Source: Candidatus Ornithomonoglobus merdipullorum (GTDB lineage Bacteria > Bacillota > Clostridia > UBA1381). From it: a stretch of 43,313 nucleotides of DNA. Below, in pieces: positions 41,656 to 43,313 of the stretch (the first letter of the stretch is position 1; each line of letters starts with the position of its first letter). The notes below the pieces were generated by a model, which was not told the DNA's origin, made no database searches, and saw nothing but the letters and a program-made list of their open reading frames with translations. The position numbers were made by a program, and so were the translations under genes. The stretch is from contig DVNB01000032.1 of the NCBI GenBank assembly GCA_018714695.1, positions 1 through 43,313 of the forward strand. Direction: 5' to 3'.

Positions 41656-43313
41656 TTACTGAGCATTCGCCAAAGGCGCGTTATTTGCATCATTCCATAC
41701 AAACGCCTTATACGAAGCAGCCTCTGAGCTGTTTGCTACCTCAAATGTCTCCGTTCCATCCGCGGCTACGCTCTTTGTCTGGAGCTGTACCGAAACGAGT
41801 GTTCCTGCTTCATCATATGCAGCAACATATACCGTCACCGAAGCCGCAGACTCGGTCGTGTTGGAAACCGTTGCCGCAGCCGTTCCTTCAGTAAGCGCAA
41901 AGCTCGTTGCCGTCAGTTCACCTGTCGGCTCCGTGATCGGGGTGTATTCAGCCGTTACTGTCATATTTCCCGTCACAACTGTCGATGATGTAAATTCAAC
42001 GCCATTAGCCATCCACTTGCCTGTAAATCCTTCCTTAGCCGGTACAGCAGGTATGTCAGTAACTGTTTCTCCAGAAACTACAGTCCTTGTAGCAACTTCT
42101 GCATCATCTGCCATAAATGTAACTATATATTCATCAGGCTGCGGAGCAGAATTCGCTATTTTGGCTAACTCAGTCATGATTATATTTGCATATACAGTTC
42201 CAAGCTCTACAGTATAATGATTGTGATCCGGATACCAGCTCTGCACCATCTCAAGTACAGTTGTAGGAGCTGTATACCCCTGATTTATTGAATTAGCCTT
42301 ATTTGACATTTCCTGTATCTGTTCAACAGTAAGATCTTGCTGTGCAAGACTTGTCAAATAATCATTTCCGAGTTTTCCTATATCAATTACATTGAGATCA
42401 TACTTTTCAGCAAGATTTTTAAGGAATATAACTCTACCATCATTTTCTCTTGAACAATCAAATGTTTTGGTTGCTTCATCATATGTTCCATATCCACTTA
42501 AAGGTCCATCAGGTGTATGAGTAAGGATAACAGGTATACCGCCTCTCTGGATTACCGGAAGCACATAATAGTATTCCATTAAAGTCTCATATGATCCGCC
42601 TTCATTAGCTTCTCTTGAATTTATACCCATATTTATCGTTACATAGTCACCTGGGTTAATGCTGAGGAGAACTGCTTCTACACGTGCTTGATTATAATAG
42701 TTTACTGAATCACGTCCGGCCATACCATGGTTATAATAAGCCGAGAATGTATCCTCATACATATCTTCAGTTACAGCATTACCCCAGCTGCAATACTCTC
42801 TTTCATCTACCCACTTCGAAGGATCACTCGCTTGAGCTGCCTTATCTTCATTGTATTTTGAATAATGACCTGAGTTCTTCGTTGTAGAATCTCCTATTGA
42901 ATATATAGCCGGCTTCTCCAATCTCGATTTCGCAGTTGCCTGAGATATCTCAAGAGATGTAATACTTGATCCAGCTTCAAAAGTTAAATCAAGAACTTCA
43001 TCACAGACTGCCACTTGGAAGCTGTCTCCTGTCTTGTTTATACCAGTTACAGCCGGTACATTTTCAACCACCTCAGATGTCATGTTCTGGCTTGTTGTGC
43101 TTACCTTTACATTATAGTTTCCATTAGGCACTCTAACCTTAAATGTATACGCAGCAGAACCTGTTATATCTGTTTCATTTACAGTTAATCCATCAATACC
43201 GGCAAATCCGTAATCAGAGCTATTCGAGAACATTGTATTTATAACCTGAGTATAGCCTTCTTCTGGCTCACCTGAACCAAATGCAAAACTAAGCCCATGT
43301 ATATTGACTCTCA
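41656..43313 (-). CDS. Secreted CE12-like SGNH esterase with InlB-type repeat, 5' end outside window
   Basis: The frame is open past the ATG at 43233 to the window edge, so the gene is 5'-partial. The order is an N-terminal jelly-roll-type domain (FAFGSGEPEEGYTQVI, then YTFKVRVPNGNYNVKV), an SGNH hydrolase domain, an InlB B-repeat (YIVTFMADDAEVATRTV through MTVTAEYTP), and a C-terminal beta domain ending near WNDANNAPL. The hydrolase blocks are GDSTT (Ser near 42887), NHGMAGRDS, MGINS and the Asp/His pair in DHNHYT. Carbohydrate esterase family 12, rhamnogalacturonan/xylan acetylesterases, is the closest fit, which suggests removal of acetyl groups from pectin. The catalytic part is visibly more AT-rich than the C-terminal part and the neighbours. 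Confidence 0.85.
   Translation of the reverse strand, partial: RVNIHGLSFAFGSGEPEEGYTQVINTMFSNSSDYGFAGIDGLTVNETDITGSAAYTFKVRVPNGNYNVKVSTTSQNMTSEVVENVPAVTGINKTGDSFQVAVCDEVLDLTFEAGSSITSLEISQATAKSRLEKPAIYSIGDSTTKNSGHYSKYNEDKAAQASDPSKWVDEREYCSWGNAVTEDMYEDTFSAYYNHGMAGRDSVNYYNQARVEAVLLSINPGDYVTINMGINSREANEGGSYETLMEYYYVLPVIQRGGIPVILTHTPDGPLSGYGTYDEATKTFDCSRENDGRVIFLKNLAEKYDLNVIDIGKLGNDYLTSLAQQDLTVEQIQEMSNKANSINQGYTAPTTVLEMVQSWYPDHNHYTVELGTVYANIIMTELAKIANSAPQPDEYIVTFMADDAEVATRTVVSGETVTDIPAVPAKEGFTGKWMANGVEFTSSTVVTGNMTVTAEYTPITEPTGELTATSFALTEGTAAATVSNTTESAASVTVYVAAYDEAGTLVSVQLQTKSVAADGTETFEVANSSEAASYKAFVWNDANNAPLANAQ

Noticed and set aside
1-43313. tRNA or rRNA genes, CRISPR arrays, insertion sequences, prophage genes
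   Set aside because: Intergenic regions were read on both strands; no cloverleaf, rRNA motif, spaced repeats, transposase or phage gene was found.

Overview
The window carries about thirty-five protein genes from what looks like an anaerobic Gram-positive Clostridia-type bacterium. The evidence is the gene order rimP-nusA-ylxR-ylxQ-infB-rbfA-nrnA-truB-ribF (the low-GC Gram-positive arrangement), sigma-A-type promoters with 17-nt spacers, GGAGG ribosome binding sites, an S-layer-homology protein, a LytR-CpsA-Psr enzyme, lipoprotein foldases, iron-dependent alcohol dehydrogenases, and carbohydrate-active enzymes typical of gut Clostridia. Genus cannot be fixed from the sequence; a plant-polysaccharide user is likely (GH35 and a CE12-like esterase). 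No tRNA, rRNA, CRISPR array, IS element or phage gene was seen. No gene-free stretch exceeds 300 bases; the longest are 34605-34870 and 37430-37719, and both are described.

Layout. 1-880: 3'-truncated AAA-ATPase-like/nuclease-family gene. 1014-4815: gyrA translationally coupled to two cyclophilins, one exported and one cytosolic. 5017-6075: PrsA-like parvulin lipoprotein with its own promoter. 6149-19552: one very long minus-strand operon of translation, RNA and cell-wall precursor genes (rimP, nusA, ylxR, ylxQ, infB, rbfA, nrnA, truB, ribF, glmU, pth, mfd), read from a strong promoter through an attenuator-like leader hairpin. 19793-22439: LCP wall-polymer transferase and a PLP-dependent methionine gamma-lyase-family protein. 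22547-22969: two small XRE regulators, one of them a recombined chimera. 23191-28245: the only plus-strand block, with a glutamate-cysteine ligase, an overlapping glutathionylspermidine-synthase-like ATP-grasp ligase, and two iron alcohol dehydrogenases. 28303-34604: an operon of a MacAB-type exporter (adaptor, ATPase, permease) followed by an S-layer-homology protein. 34871-37429: a GH35 beta-galactosidase-like protein that ends in a LarC nickel-insertion domain. 37720-38967: Fe-S/FAD oxidoreductase. 39120-41499: hisH-hisF followed by two small membrane proteins. 41656-43313: secreted SGNH (CE12-like) esterase, 5' end outside the window.

Most notable: the in-frame GH35-LarC C-terminal fusion, a combination I do not know as a described architecture. 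Next are the gamma-glutamyl-cysteine ligase/ATP-grasp pair beside two Fe-ADHs, the chimeric XRE pair, a toxin-tail fossil upstream of the GH35 gene, and an inverted repeat bracketing the gyrA promoter.

Starts were adjusted inward from the longest possible frame wherever a ribosome binding site or stop/start overlap decided the matter; each entry says so.
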